From: Homarus americanus
Taxonomy: Eukaryota; Arthropoda; Malacostraca; Decapoda; Nephropidae
DNA length: 64,000 nt
NCBI RefSeq assembly: GCF_018991925.1
Contig: NW_024711973.1
Coordinates: 1 to 64,000, forward strand
Direction: 5' to 3'
Each line of letters opens with the position of its first letter. Within the stretch, counting starts at the first letter, position 1. Under the pieces are notes generated by a model. It saw only the letters and a list, made by a program, of their open reading frames with translations, did no database searches and was not told where the DNA came from. Positions 23,653-36,365 of the stretch are shown here, in pieces. The position numbers were made by a program, and so were the translations under genes.

Positions 23653-26600
23653 TTCTGTCACTCGGAATCGAGTATGAAGATCATCCAGCAATGTTAAAAT
23701 TATACGAGTTATTGAGGATGTCACCTTTGTTGATGAGCTCTAAGGTGACTATAGAGGCCGAAGTGGGACCGGCAGGGTCGTTCACAGATGTTGCACATGT
23801 GGAGGGCTACATTTAGTGCGGGAGGGGCGGCGGCAGCGTCTTTCCGGCGTTAGGGCTTGTCTGCCTCGGTTTGCAGTCGGTCTAACTCGAAAGTATTGAC
23901 ACCTTTTCGTGTGGTGTTCTTCCAAGCATTACGGTGTGGAGTAATCGTCTCCCAGGTGAGGGGGTCGATTTTTTTTGAGGTTTGTCTTAAGACTATCGTT
24001 ATACTTTTTCAGTTGCCTGCTAGTCCAACGTAGTTGTTCATGGATAATCGTACAGTTGGTGCCGGCGAGAATAGTGGCATTTGTTCTCTTGTCTTCCTAG
24101 CGAACTCGGAGGATGGAACATAGACTAAATTGGTAAAAGTTTTCAGGTACCTTGAGGTGCCTCCTGTATGTGACCCATGTCTCGCTGCCATATAGCAGGC
24201 TGGGCAGGACCACTGCTCAATATACGTGCAACTTTGTAGATAATTTCAGCTCCCTACAGCTGAAGACACGGGTACAGAGTCTGCCAAAGGCTTGAGATGC
24301 ACATCTTATACAATGTTCGATATCTTCATCGATGTCTGCGGTGGTAGACAGGTGGAGCCGTGATACTGAAAGTGGGTAACATTAGAGAGGGTAGCACCGT
24401 TAAGTTGGATGGATGGTGGTGGTGTGGCTGAATCAAGGGCAGGGTGAAAGAGAATCCGAGTCTTTCGTACATTCACCGCAATGCTGAAGTGTGCAAACGC
24501 ATCTGCGTAGGTGTTCAGGATGTCCTGTGGGTCGCGTTAAGGGTGAGGTCGTCTGCATACTGAAGTTCAGTAATGTAAGCTGCCGAACACCTTTGTTCCT
24601 GCCTGGAGTCGTCTTATGTTGAAAAGACTCTTCATCTGGTACTGGATGTCCACTACGCCGGCTAGATTGGCACTGGCACGAATAAGGAAGGCAGCCAAGA
24701 AAATGGAAAAGAGAGGTGGTGCCAGTACACATCTTTGTTTTACCCCCGTATCTGACGGGCAGTAAAGATCTTGCCAATGGTGCCACGTGATGGTCTAATG
24801 CTACATTGAGATTTTGGGAGGAAGTTTTCGGCCTCAGGAAGAAGTCAAGTCTGTTTAGGAGGGCTCGGCGATAATCTTGCCACCTACGGACAGCATCAAG
24901 ATCCCGCGGTAGTTACCACAGTCTGACCTGTCGCTCTTGTTCTTATTAATTTTGACGATGGAGTCGTCCTTAAGAGCTTGGGATTTTTTCCTTTTCCCAT
25001 ATATACTCCAGGAGAGAGTGGAGACGGCTGGAAGCAGAGGTCCTCCTGCTTTATATACCTCTGCTGGGATTCCATGAGGCCCTAGGCTTTGTTAACTTTT
25101 ATCTTTTTGATGGCAATAGCTACCTTATCCAGGGATGGAGGATAGTTGAGATGGGTCAGCTCTGGATACTGTGGGACCTACTGGGTAGTCAGGACATCCA
25201 CATCGGTGTTTTGGTTGAGCATCGCATAGTAGTGCTCTCTCCAGTGCTGAAGGATGCCTTCTTCGACTTTAATTAGGGAGTTACCGTCGGATGGGTGGAG
25301 GGGATGCGCTATGAGTAATTGGCCCATACAATGTTTTAGTGGAATTAAAAAATTCGCGCATGTTGAGATGATCTATAAGTTTTTGCGTTTTATTTGCTTT
25401 ATTTTTAAGCCAGTCGCTTACTTCTTGCGGAAGATATCAGCTTTGGTCCGAGACTGAGGGGGAGTGTTCAGTCAGTAAGTTAAAGCAACAAATTTATCAT
25501 CGACAAGTCCATTGTTTCCTGGTCATTTTCATCAAACCAGACCTGGTGTATTCTTTCCATCTGGCCGAGGGTCTCTCTGTAGGTTTTTGTCATGGCAGTA
25601 TCGAGAATACCCCATTCGACACTAGGATTTGGGTTGTTTGTTGTCGGGTTGTATGTCAGCCCATATTCGAACAGCTCTTTGAAAGCATGTTCCATCCCTG
25701 CAGGCTTGTTGCCTTCGTTGTTTAGGGGCGAGGTGAATTGAGACCTTGGCTCCAACGAGCCGATGATCAGTGGTCTGAGCCACGCAAGGCTCGGGTGATG
25801 AGGACATCTTCTCGATCTCTTTCTCTAATGATGATGATGTAGTCAATGAGATACCAGTGTTTGGATCGTGGGTGTTGCCACGAACCATTGAACTTGTCGG
25901 CCTGCCTAAACAAGGTATTGGTAATTGAGATGTTGTGTGCAGCACACTTGCAGAGGAGGAGTAGCCGTTGGGATTACACTTGCCTAATCCTTTTCATCCT
26001 GTGATTGCCTGCCAAATGTCAGCATCTCTGCCAACTCTGGCATTGAAATCACCAAGGAGCATAACCTTATCTTCTCTGGGGATAGAGGTTAGCACTCTGT
26101 CGAGGTCGGCATAAAAGAACTCCTTGATGTCATCCTCTGCATCCAATATTGGGGCATATGCATTGGTGAAAATGGCATGACGTGAGTGATTATGTGGTTT
26201 AGGAGTGTCATGAGGCTCACGTTGATCCCAACAGACATTTCAGTTAGCCTGCGTAGGATGCGATGGCGTATGGCAAAGCCAACTCCATAAATGCGGTTTC
26301 TCTCCACAGCAGGCTAACCCTTCCAGAAAACGGTATAGCCAGACCCCGTTCTGTGAGTTGACCCTCGTCTGGGAGCCGGGACTCAATAATGGCTGCAATG
26401 TCAATGTTATACCTAGCCAGCTCTTTTGCCACAAGGGCAGTTTTTCTTTCAGGACGCTCATTTGTGCCAGTATCCAGAAGGGTCCTGACATTCCATACAG
26501 TGACCATGAGAGGTTGTATAGTTTGTTTTTGTTTTGATCTGTGATTATGATTGTGTTTTCTACCGCATTAGGATGGCCTTACTGGGTGCGGTTGCCCAGT

Positions 26601-27605
26601 CAGGTTGGTTGTTCGGGCAGGAAATGTTTAGAGCACCTGTTCTAGCCCCCCCCCCCCCTCCTATCCCATGTGGGGTGAGCAGAGTGGCTCCTCGATACGG
26701 CTGCTCAGTCGCACAGACAAGGTGGGATTGCACTGCTGCCTAGATCCCAGTGCATAAAGAACCATCTTATCTATGCCGCTCATGGACAGACTTGTGACTT
26801 AGAGACTCCAGGCAGTCATATCTGCCTGTCCCAGTCGCCACTCATCCGTCGCCAAAGGTCTTTTGGGAGTATAGGGGTGTTGATGATGATGAGAATGATG
26901 AGCTGCATGATGGTTGTATTTGAGTTGATTTATGTGGTGAAGCAGGAGCGCAGGCTGCAACCACAGGTCTTGGTTCTCCCTTTTCCTGATCCAGTGGTGC
27001 TAGATGTTGCAACAACTGGGGAGAGGGAGAGTTGCAATGGACTGCCGATAACCCAGTTTGTTGGTTTTCGCCTTAGTGGCCTGTCCATCATGCATTGCCT
27101 TCGTCCGTCAGAGTAGTCGTTGTGTTCCCATGGTGGTCACCTCTTCCGCCTATACCGCCGTTGGGGTCTTGTTGGAGCTCTATAAGCATGTCTGTCTAAT
27201 GCGGGGCTTCACCTCAAATTTTTCGTTCGGGGTTTACTCTTGTTTCCTTATACCTACCAAGGTTAATCCGCAAGACAGTGGTTGGCAAGCGCCAGGATGT
27301 ATGCACATGCCATTGGGCCTAGGCACCGTCCCTTTGGGGCTAACTGCTACTCCGAGATCCCCTGCTGACTTAGCCCTGGCCTACGAGGCACCTATTTACT
27401 GTGTGTGGCCACGAGGAGGCATAGCAGGAGTCTTGATGGTGAAGTGGCTGTGTACTGGCAGGGGAAGACTTATGCATGTTGCTTCCCTGTGCGCCGCGAG
27501 GGCTAGCCAGCGGCAGGAGCTGAAAGCGAGAGGAAACAAGGAGTGCTTGCACCTTAACACTAACATAATGCTGCCACTCTTTGTGCATTACATCACCTTG
27601 TGTGC
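23614..27605 (-). pseudogene. RTE-like LINE copy B, near full-length, inverted to copy A
   Basis: Minus-strand relic of about 4 kb, same family as copy A. The 5' end near 27605 shares GAGTGGCAGCATTATGTTAG with copy A. The endonuclease start (WNVRTLLDTGTNERPERKTA, 26495-26430) keeps the canonical form better than copy A does. The region at about 26.03-26.07 kb holds the GDF motif sequence, 25.6-25.95 kb the LIDYIII-type block, and about 25.1-24.5 kb the reverse transcriptase. The C-terminal region ends at about 23.77 kb, where the zinc-finger-like CNIC is present but the next glycine codon is changed. Stops and frameshifts occur throughout. The 3' tail is (CTA)n on plus at 23614-23650. No intact ORF longer than about 117 codons. 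Confidence 0.88.
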
Positions 27606-27840
27606 ACGTGCCTGCACACATACACACTATACACACGCACTTTTCACACTTAAACATACTACATACTTACATTCACTTCACACCCACACTTTACACACAA
27701 CCACACTTACCACACACCCAACTTACTTCACAGTTGCACTTATACACACCTACTTATTACACACTTACACTTGTTTCATACTTACACATACTACACACCT
27801 ACTATTACTACACACTTAAACGTACTACAATCACTTACTA
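27606..27840. repeat. CA-rich degenerate tract
   Basis: Imperfect ACACTTACAC repeats grade from the 5' junction of LINE copy B into the 17 bp minisatellite. On the LINE sense strand this is GT-rich. Confidence 0.75.
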
Positions 27841-29155
27841 ACCGCTGACACTTACTACACACTTACATTTACTGCACACTTAAACTTACTACACACCTAC
27901 ACTTATTACAAACCTACAATTACTACACACCTACACTTACTACACACCTACACTTACTACACACCTACACTTACTACACACCTACACTTACTACACACCT
28001 ATACCTACTACACACTTACACTTACTACACACCTACACTTACTCTACACTTACTACACACCTACACTTACTCTACACTTACTACACACCTACACTTACTA
28101 CACACCCACACTTACTACACACCTACACTTACTACACACCTACACTTACTACACACCTACACTTACTACACACCTACACTTACTACACTCCACTTACTAC
28201 ACACCTACACTTACTACACACCTGCACTTACTGCACCTACACTTACTACACACCTACACTACACCTACACTTACCACACCTACAATTACTACCTACAATT
28301 ACTACACACCTACAATTACTACACACCTACACTTACTACCTCCCACACTTACTACACACCTACACTTACTACACACACCTACACTTACTACACACCTACA
28401 CTTACTACACACCTACACCCTACACCTACACCCACTACACACCTACACTTACTACACTACTTACTACACACCCTACACCCCACTACACACCTACACTTAC
28501 TACACACCTACACTTACTACACACCTACACTTACTTCACACCTACACTTACTACCTACACCTACCTACACTTACTACACACCTACATACCACACCTACAC
28601 TTACACACCTACACTTACTACACACCCACACTTACTACACACCCACTACACACCCACACTTACACCCTTACCACACCCACTTACTACACACCCACACTTA
28701 CTACACACCCACACTTACTACACACCCACACTTACTACACACCCCACACTTACTACACACCACTTACTACACACCCACACTTACTACACACCCACATACT
28801 ACACACTTACTACACACCCACACTACACACCCACACTTACTACACCCACACACTTACTACACCCACACTTACTACACACCCACACTTACACACACCTACA
28901 CCCCACACACACCTACACTTACTACACACCTACACTTACTCTACACTTACTACACACCTACACTTACTACACACCCACACTTACTACACACCTACACTTA
29001 CTACACACCTACACTTACTACACACCTACACTTACTACACACCTACACTTACTACACACCTACACTTACTACACACCTACACTTACTACACACCCACACT
29101 TACTACACACCCACACTTACTACACACCCACACTTACTACACACTTACACTTAAT
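27841..29155. repeat. 17 bp minisatellite, about 75 copies, two unit types
   Basis: Unit ACACACCTACACTTACT, strikingly regular. A one-base variant (CCCACACT instead of CCTACACT) forms a block at about 28.62-28.87 kb and again at about 29.09-29.13 kb, whereas the T form dominates elsewhere. Local deletions produce 6-12 bp partial units at about 28.2-28.6 kb. The plus strand has almost no G, so base composition is extremely skewed. Confidence 0.96.
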
Positions 29156-29490
29156 ACAAACTTATATACACTCCAGTCGTTAGTTATTGGTCATAATATA
29201 TATATCATTAAAACCACATTGAATTACTATCATTATATACCGTGTATATTGTATCAGGCAGTCGTCAACAATACATTTTCTTTGTCATGTTTATATTTGT
29301 GGACGGTTTCAGTTGAATGTGTAACAATTTATTGGCTGCGATGAATTTATTGATTTTGTTACACTACAATATGTAACTATTTATTTATCTGTATTGAGCC
29401 AGTTGCAAAAAGTTGACCTGGTAATGTGTGAAGGTTTTATCAGTAGTTGATAAGGTATTTTGGGTCGCTTGAATATTCCCCCTTCCCCTC
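29156..29490. other. no gene seen
   Basis: AT-rich spacer. Nothing recognised. Confidence 0.4.
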
Positions 29491-29652
29491 TAACCCACCG
29501 TGCGCTTATTTCACCTGGAGATTGATCATTCTAGCGGCAACCTAATCTTTCCTGACCTGATCTAACCTAACTAACCCACCGTGCGCTTATTTCACCTGGA
29601 GATTGATCATTCTAGCGGCAACCTAATCTTTCCTGACCTGATCTAACCTAAC
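29491..29652. repeat. 81 bp direct duplication
   Basis: Two adjacent copies of an 81 bp segment (starts 29491 and 29572) appear identical through TAACCCACCGTGCGCTTATT and GATTGATCATTCTAGCGGC. Each ends in ATCTAACCTAA, and the second runs into the CCTAA array. Near-identity implies a recent event or an assembly repeat. Confidence 0.93.
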
Positions 29653-29692
29653 CTAACCTAATCTAACCTAACCTAACCTAACCCAACCCAAC
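29643..29692. repeat. interstitial (CCTAA)n with variants
   Basis: About ten CCTAA units, including CCTAAT and CCCAA variants, directly after the 81 bp duplication. Confidence 0.88.
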
Positions 29693-29888
29693 TGCTAGAT
29701 ATAATTGCGATGGTTAATAATCAGGTGAACTAAGCTTCAGGAGAGGGCCAATCTTCAGGTAATCCGACGTTTTTACGAAATGGATTTGAGAAATTCCTCG
29801 GAATCGATGAATTTTTGACAGTAAATAAAAATACGTTTAACAAAAAGAAAACGAAAAAAGAAGACAAAAAGATATCATTATATTATTT

Positions 29889-29892
<4 letters not shown>

Positions 29893-29934
<42 letters not shown>
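29893..29934. repeat. (CA)n microsatellite
   Basis: About 21 CA dinucleotides, then ATATAGAGTG and an eight-G run. Confidence 0.96.
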
Positions 29935-29938
<4 letters not shown>

Positions 29939-30100
29939 GAGTGGGGGGGGTCGGGTAGGTAACAGTAGCCATTGTAGTGTATTGTGTCGGAAAAAAAAAT
30001 GTGATTAGCTATCGAGAGAATCAGATATTCAGGCACGGTCTTCACCTCCAGATTAATGGCCTTAGCTTAACAGAAAATGGAGCTTTTGTGACCAGGGTCT

Positions 30101-30102
<2 letters not shown>

Positions 30103-30163
<61 letters not shown>
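30103..30163. repeat. (TC)n microsatellite
   Basis: About 30 uninterrupted TC dinucleotides. Confidence 0.97.
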
Positions 30164-30166
<3 letters not shown>

Positions 30167-30502
30167 TACACATATTTTAACATCAGTCCCCATCCCGCCA
30201 TGATCAAACTTGCACACACGCATATAATACATTCATGAGGGAATCCGAGGAATGGTTGAGACTCAGATGGGTTTAATATTAACTACTCCGAACGAGACGG
30301 TTGGGGGGGAAGCGCCTCACCTGGGACCGACAGCTTCCAGGATGATGGTGGCCTCGACTCGATCATGAATACCCGAGGGACTGCCCGTAAGGTCATTATT
30401 GGGCTGTATAATATATACCCTAGTCTGGTTACCTTCTGCACCCTGTTATGGTTTATATTGGAAGGGAGGGAAAGAGAAGTTGACATAGGACCTTTTTCAT
30501 TT

Positions 30503-30509
30503 ATTATTA

Positions 30510-30602
<93 letters not shown>
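30503..30602. repeat. (ATT)n microsatellite, left of foldback element
   Basis: About 32 ATT units. They end where the left arm of the foldback element begins. Confidence 0.96.
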
Positions 30603-30603
<1 letters not shown>

Positions 30604-30605
30604 TT

Positions 30606-31313
30606 AACGTTACTCTTTATTCCGTCCACGATTTCGGCAACAACACATTACTATTCCACCATAAGTTTTGGCTTCTATTGTCCTTTGATTTTGTCATCTG
30701 TTGGGGAAATCATTTAATTTTTTTGGAGTTAGGATATTCATTTTATAGCGTTGGAATGTGATTAAGACCACCCGCGCGCTACACCCTCCTCCTCCCCTGG
30801 CTTGTCGTAGTGTAACGTTTATCTTCTTTGGTAACCAAACAAATCTTTGGAAACCTTACCTAACCTCTCCTAGCTTGTAACAATGATAAGAATCGCTTTT
30901 GTGTTTATGGATTCCTCATCCGAGCACGGAAAACAACACCATCACATACTAAACACCAAAAACATGAATAATGTAAGTTTTTTATAGTTTAAAAATTTAA
31001 AAAGAAATAATAATAATATTTACTCGAAATTTTTCCTCAACTTCAAAGCCCTGTCCACTTTGAACAAGTAATATTTTTGGTAATTTTATTGGTTGAAATG
31101 CTGGAAAAATATAACCTTTCGCAGCTCAGTCGTCGGGGAGCCAAGGGAGGAGGGTGTAGCGTGAGGGTGGTCTGAATCAATACCCATGCTATATAATAAA
31201 TGCCCTAACTCCGAAAAAAAATTCCCAATAGAAGATAAAGTCTAAGGACAATAGAAACAAAACTAATGGTGGAATAGTGATGTGTTATTGTGGACGGAAT
31301 AAAGAGTAACGTT
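30606..31313. mobile_element. foldback element, 708 bp with about 200 bp inverted arms
   Basis: The left arm (30606-30806) and right arm (31132-31313) are inverted copies. Both start AACGTTACTCTTTATTCCGT when read inward, then CTATTCCACCAT, TTCTATTGTCCTT, GGAGTTAGG and GCTACACCCTCCTCC, with roughly 80 percent identity by eye. The central 325 bases are unpaired and have no ORF. Both flanks are (ATT)n in the same orientation, so the element appears inserted into a microsatellite rather than the microsatellite being part of an inversion. No transposase, so non-autonomous. The superfamily is not identifiable from the terminus, and a target duplication cannot be read inside ATT repeats. Confidence 0.85.
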
Positions 31314-31314
31314 G

Positions 31315-31484
<170 letters not shown>

Positions 31485-31539
31485 GTTAAAGTCTTGCAGG
31501 TGATTTTATTGGGGTAGATTTGGTTGTGTTACTGGCAGG

Positions 31540-31870
31540 TTAAATTAGTTTACGATTCGCGGGTAGCTTAACTAGGGTTGGGTTATGTTGAATTTGTTTA
31601 GTTTAGATTAGATTTAGTTAGGTTAGGTTTTTAGATTAAGTTAGGTTTATATAGGTTCGTTTAAGTTCAAGTAGCGTTATTTCTGTTAGTGTAAGTGTAG
31701 TTTAGGCTCGGTTAATAATAGGTTTGGCTAAGTTAGGGAAGGTCAGTTTAGGTAAGGTTAATTTAGGGTTGGCAAGTTCAAAATATTTTAGTGTATTTTA
31801 AGTTAGATCAGGTCAGGTTAAATTTGGATTGTGAGGTATATCAGGATAGGTTGATCTAATTTGAGTTAGG
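31540..31870. repeat. degenerate TTAGG-like tract
   Basis: Dense in GGTTAGGTT, AGTTAGGTTTA, GGTTTAG and similar pieces, all on the G-rich orientation, with only two perfect TTAGG pairs (near 31616-31630). This fits a decayed interstitial telomere-type array. Orientation is opposite to the CCTAA run at 29.64 kb. Confidence 0.65.
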
Positions 31871-31904
31871 TTGAAGTTGAATTCACGTCGAGACAAACTA
31901 GACT

Positions 31905-32390
31905 CTCTCTCTCTCCCCCCTTTTCCCCTTGCTCCCAGCTCTCTCCTTCCCCATTCTCCCCTCCTTTTCCTGGCTCTCACCTTGCCTGGCTCCCCTTTTC
32001 TCCCAGCTCTTCCTGTTTGGCTCCCCTTCTTTCCCAGCTCTTTTCTAGCTCCTCCCTTTCCCAGCTCCCCTCCTTTTCCCAGGTCCTTCCCCAGCTCTCC
32101 TCTCTCCCGTCTCTCCTCCTCTCCGTCTCCTCCTCTCATCTCTCCTCCTCGTCTCCTCTTCTCCCATCCTCCCTCTCTCCCCATCTCTCTTCTCTCCTCT
32201 CTCCCTCCTCCTTACTCCCTCCTCCCATTTGCCTCTCACCTTGCCCTCTCTCCCTCTTCCCCTCTCTCCTCTTTCCCTCTCTTCTCTTACCCTTTTCCCC
32301 CTCTCCCTCTTACCCCCTCTCTCCTTCCTCTTACCCTCCCCTTCTTCCCCCTCCCCTCTTCCTTCTCCCTTCTCTACACTCCCACACCAT
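31905..32390. repeat. CTCC/CTCTC pyrimidine tract with degenerate 17-20 bp units
   Basis: Left part repeats CCCAGCTC-TCCTTTTCC-like units, right part CTCTCCCTCTTCCCC. Pyrimidine-biased on plus, with Ser/Pro/Leu-rich artefact frames. Confidence 0.8.
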
Positions 32391-32399
32391 ACATAACTT

Positions 32400-32695
32400 C
32401 CCTATATCATCAACCAAGTAACCATAGGTGACTGCTCCTTATAACTGCTCATTCTGGGACGATCTTTACCCCATAAGAACCTCACCACCTGATCTTATTA
32501 AAACTTAAGAATCTTACTAAATTCCGTACCAGGTAACATCCAGGTAGGAGTCAAGTGCCAGCGAGCCCCACCTACCACCTCTGTAATGGGTGGTAGGATG
32601 GTCAAAATTGGATCTCTAATTCTGTTATGTTTTTCACACCTTGTGTACACCTGAGAGTTGTACAGTCGGAGGAGTAGAAGGAACAAGTGTTAGAA
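32400..32695. other. no gene seen
   Basis: Mixed sequence without recognisable features. Confidence 0.4.
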
Positions 32696-32697
32696 AG

Positions 32698-32815
32698 AAG
32701 AGTGAGTGAGTAAGTGAGTGAAGGTGCATTCGTGAGTGTGTGTGTGTGTGTGCGCGCGTGAGTGAGTGTGCGTGCGCGCGTGAGTGAGTGAGCGTGCGTG
32801 AGTGCGTGTGTGTAA
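32698..32815. repeat. (GTGA)n/(GTGC)n/(GT)n compound repeat
   Basis: Alternating GAGT, GTGT and GCGC blocks, purine-pyrimidine alternating in the central part. Confidence 0.88.
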
Positions 32816-32819
32816 AAAC

Positions 32820-33435
32820 CCTTCGTCTTTTATTGTTTTTCAAGTTGCATCTTTACTGAACTGTTACCTCCATCTAGTATTTTTCTAAAGAACTAATAGA
32901 CAACTAGAGGGCAGAAGCACACGATTTGATTCTGAACCATCACTATAAATCAATGTCAGGTGTTGGTAGGAGGTGATACTCAGTAGACCATCAGGGAACA
33001 CAAGAGCTTAATGAGGATAATGGGACGGACGTGTTCCCTGGTGATCTAGCTTAATGTTCGTATTAACTCGGCTTATGTGTGTTCTTTGTCCTTCTCGTTG
33101 CCCTTCATCTGACTGATTTCATTACACTGTGGTACCTGACCAGATTTAAATTATATATGCAATATGATAAGTCATTGTAGGGGTAATTATGTCATAGCGA
33201 TAATTCAGTGTATTTTTAGTTTTCAAGAATTGTAACTAATGTGGACAGCCGAGGGATAAACCCGATACAAACCGTTAGTATACGCTGCATATTATACCTA
33301 ACACAACCTTGCTGACATAAACTAATTTGAGTAAAGTATTATTAAAATAACACAGGACGTCGTAAACGAAATAGATCCACCAAGTGTGTCTTAATTGACA
33401 TGAAACTGTTATAACAATAATAAGTTTTCACTAAA
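32820..33435. other. no gene seen
   Basis: AT-rich sequence without recognisable features. Confidence 0.4.
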
Positions 33436-33438
33436 TGC

Positions 33439-34126
<688 letters not shown>

Positions 34127-34300
34127 GCCGACCGAGTGGATGCAGTGCTCTTGCTCAGTGTTACGGGTCGCTGGTTCGATCTTGGGGCACTCCCAGCTCA
34201 CCCAACTGTAAATGAGTACCATAGTTTACAGTTGAGGGAACAAGGCCACAGTGCCAGCTACTCTGCCTCCTTACATATCGAAGTGTTACTGTACAGTGTA
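34127..34300 (+). mobile_element. degenerate tRNA-derived SINE
   Basis: Plus-strand head CCGACCGAGTGGATGCAGTG has a serine/leucine-type A box. The B-box region is GCTGGTTCGATCTTGG, followed by CACTCCCAGCTCACCCAACT and GTAAATGAGTACC. The ACC-CA-CTGTAAATGAGTACC body matches the CACCTAGCAGTAAAGTAGGT body of the 17.7 kb SINE. A hAT-like MITE begins at 34304. The 3' end of the SINE is not certain. Confidence 0.65.
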
Positions 34301-34303
34301 CAG

Positions 34304-34698
34304 CAGTGGCCCCCAACTTGTAGTTCGCGGTACCATATTTTGGTGTCCGCAAGAGTCTATTAGAAATTTTTTAATTATTTGGGATTTTTTGTAAGAGTGA
34401 AATTAATGTTAAAATGTAATAACTTGATACAACTGTCGTGTACAGGTTGTGTGTATTTACCCCAGACCGGGCCCAGAGAGAGAGAGAGAGCCAGCCTTCT
34501 CACTGGGGTAAATACACACCTGTTCAAGAGTAAATGTAAAATTATGTAACTGGTAACAGTTAGAAGCGTAAAACTGCAAAATAACTGTACAGTATGTATG
34601 AGACTTTTTTCTTGAATGTAGATCCAAAGTTTTGGCTCTTCCACGATATTTACAATGATAAACGTGGCCCAGAACCAACATAAGGTTGAGGACTACTG
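34304..34698. mobile_element. hAT-like MITE, 395 bp, with 8 bp target duplication
   Basis: The left terminus CAGTGGCCCCCAACTT and the right terminus (read inward) CAGTAGTCCTCAACCTT are imperfect inverted repeats of the hAT type CAGTGGTCCCCAACC. Flanking octamers GTGTACAG (34296-34303) and GTGTATAG (34699-34706) agree at seven of eight positions. There is no transposase. The interior holds a strong hairpin: GTGTGTATTTACCCCAG at 34449-34465 pairs with 34503-34519, extended by five more pairs past a two-base bulge. A (GA)n run lies in the loop. Confidence 0.85.
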
Positions 34699-34929
34699 GT
34701 GTATAGTATCCTCACTGTGTGTAACGGGCCACTATGTCTATGGGACTCACGTTTATTTCCAGTTAGTGTTTCGTGCCAGATTTCTTGTTTGTTTGTTTGT
34801 TGACGTCAGTTCAGCTAGAGTTAATACAAAAAAAAACCGACCAAAACTACATCACCAATGTGGTGAGGATGGCTGGCGTCTCCACACATTCTATGGCATT
34901 CTCCAACTTCCACGAGCCTTTCTCTGGAA

Positions 34930-34933
<4 letters not shown>

Positions 34934-34982
<49 letters not shown>

Positions 34983-35005
34983 CGCGTGTGTGTGCGCTTG
35001 CTTGC

Positions 35006-35055
<50 letters not shown>

Positions 35056-35090
35056 GCTTGTTGCTTACTTGTTTGCTTGCTTGCGTGCGT
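34934..35090. repeat. (GT)n, (GC)n and (TTGC)n compound microsatellite
   Basis: About 20 GT units, then alternating GCGC, then about 20 TTGC tetranucleotides. The poly-Ala/Cys/Leu frames are artefacts. Confidence 0.95.
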
Positions 35091-35149
35091 GTGCGCTTGC
35101 GTGCTCTCGTCCGGAGTTATTAGTTTTTAAAAGGTCAGCTACTTAGTAT

Positions 35150-35480
35150 GTGGAGAATCAGCTCTCTCAAGGTTATTGTGTAATATATACTCTTCAACCC
35201 TTCGTGCCTTATACTGTATACCTTTAACTATGAGTGTCATATATAGTTACCATCCGTTCATTTTATTCCTGAAAATTTGTTATTTACTAATTTTAATCCC
35301 CTTATGTCACGTCTACTCTTTAACCAGTCGTGTCACTTATAGTCATTAACCACTGGCGTCACTTATACTCTTTAACCACTGGCGTCACTTACACTCTTTA
35401 ACCACCTGTGTATTGGGTAAATAGTAATTAACCTGAGAGGATCAAAGGTTGAGGAACCACCCAGATGGATTGGGCAGGGA
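35150..35480. other. degenerate short repeat, no gene seen
   Basis: Near 35320-35400, the phrase CTTTAACCACTGGCGTCACTTA recurs three times with changes. Otherwise unremarkable. Confidence 0.5.
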
Positions 35481-35485
35481 GCGGG

Positions 35486-35665
35486 GAGGAGGAGGAGGAG
35501 GAGGAGAAGAAGAATAAAACAAGTGAGAAAAAGAAATAAAGGAAGACGAGAGAAAGAAATAAAGAAAACTAGACGAAGAAAAAAAGAAGATCGACGAATA
35601 AGAAGGAAAAAGAATAATGAAAAAAATATATATTAGAAAAAGAAGAAAGAAAGAAGAATAAGATA
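35486..35665. repeat. GGA and AGAAA purine-rich tract
   Basis: (GGA)n at about 35487-35505, then irregular GAAGAAAGAAA sequence, almost pyrimidine-free on plus. Confidence 0.8.
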
Positions 35666-35799
35666 ATAATTAGTGATGATACATTTCTTGTAATTCCACT
35701 GCCTTAAGGAGACATGTCGTAACTATTGTGATGAAAAATACAATTATGACTAGGAACAGGATTAGTTGGCTACATACCGTTGTTTTAGACGTGTTACTT

Positions 35800-35940
35800 T
35801 TCTTCAAGGACTCGGCGAACACGAATAAAGTCACCGTAAACACAAATTTACTGCAAATATAAATAGTTACCGTAAACACAAACAAAGTCACTGTAAACAC
35901 AAACATAAACACAATGTAAACACAATTATAAAGGTAAACT
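35800..35940. repeat. degenerate repeat of AGTCACCGTAAACACAAA
   Basis: Four or five imperfect units at about 20-30 bp (around 35828-35930). Old short array. Confidence 0.6.
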
Positions 35941-36143
35941 GGAAGCACAAACATGAAGGGACTTTGAAACGCCTTGTAGATTTGTTCAGCTTTAATTTAC
36001 GTAATTTGTCTTCGTTACTGGCCAAGTCTCACAACAAAGTATTCCAACTTGTATTCATACGAGCGGTGTAAGTGTGTTTACATTTGTGTTTGCTTGTTGA
36101 TGTACGTATTTTTGGACAGATAAAAGTGTGTGCGGTGTGTGAG

Positions 36144-36146
<3 letters not shown>

Positions 36147-36189
<43 letters not shown>
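36147..36189. repeat. (AG)n microsatellite
   Basis: About 21 AG dinucleotides. Confidence 0.96.
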
Positions 36190-36193
<4 letters not shown>

Positions 36194-36365
36194 GTCTGAT
36201 TCATGAGGCAAGAGACCAGGGTAGTCAGGGACTCTTGCCATCTCCATACGGAGAACCAAACCTAACCATATGTAATCTAACGTAACGTAACTTGACGTAA
36301 CCAACTCTAAGCTACACTGTATATTTCTATCTTTACCAAGTGTAACCTAAACAAACGTAACGCAA

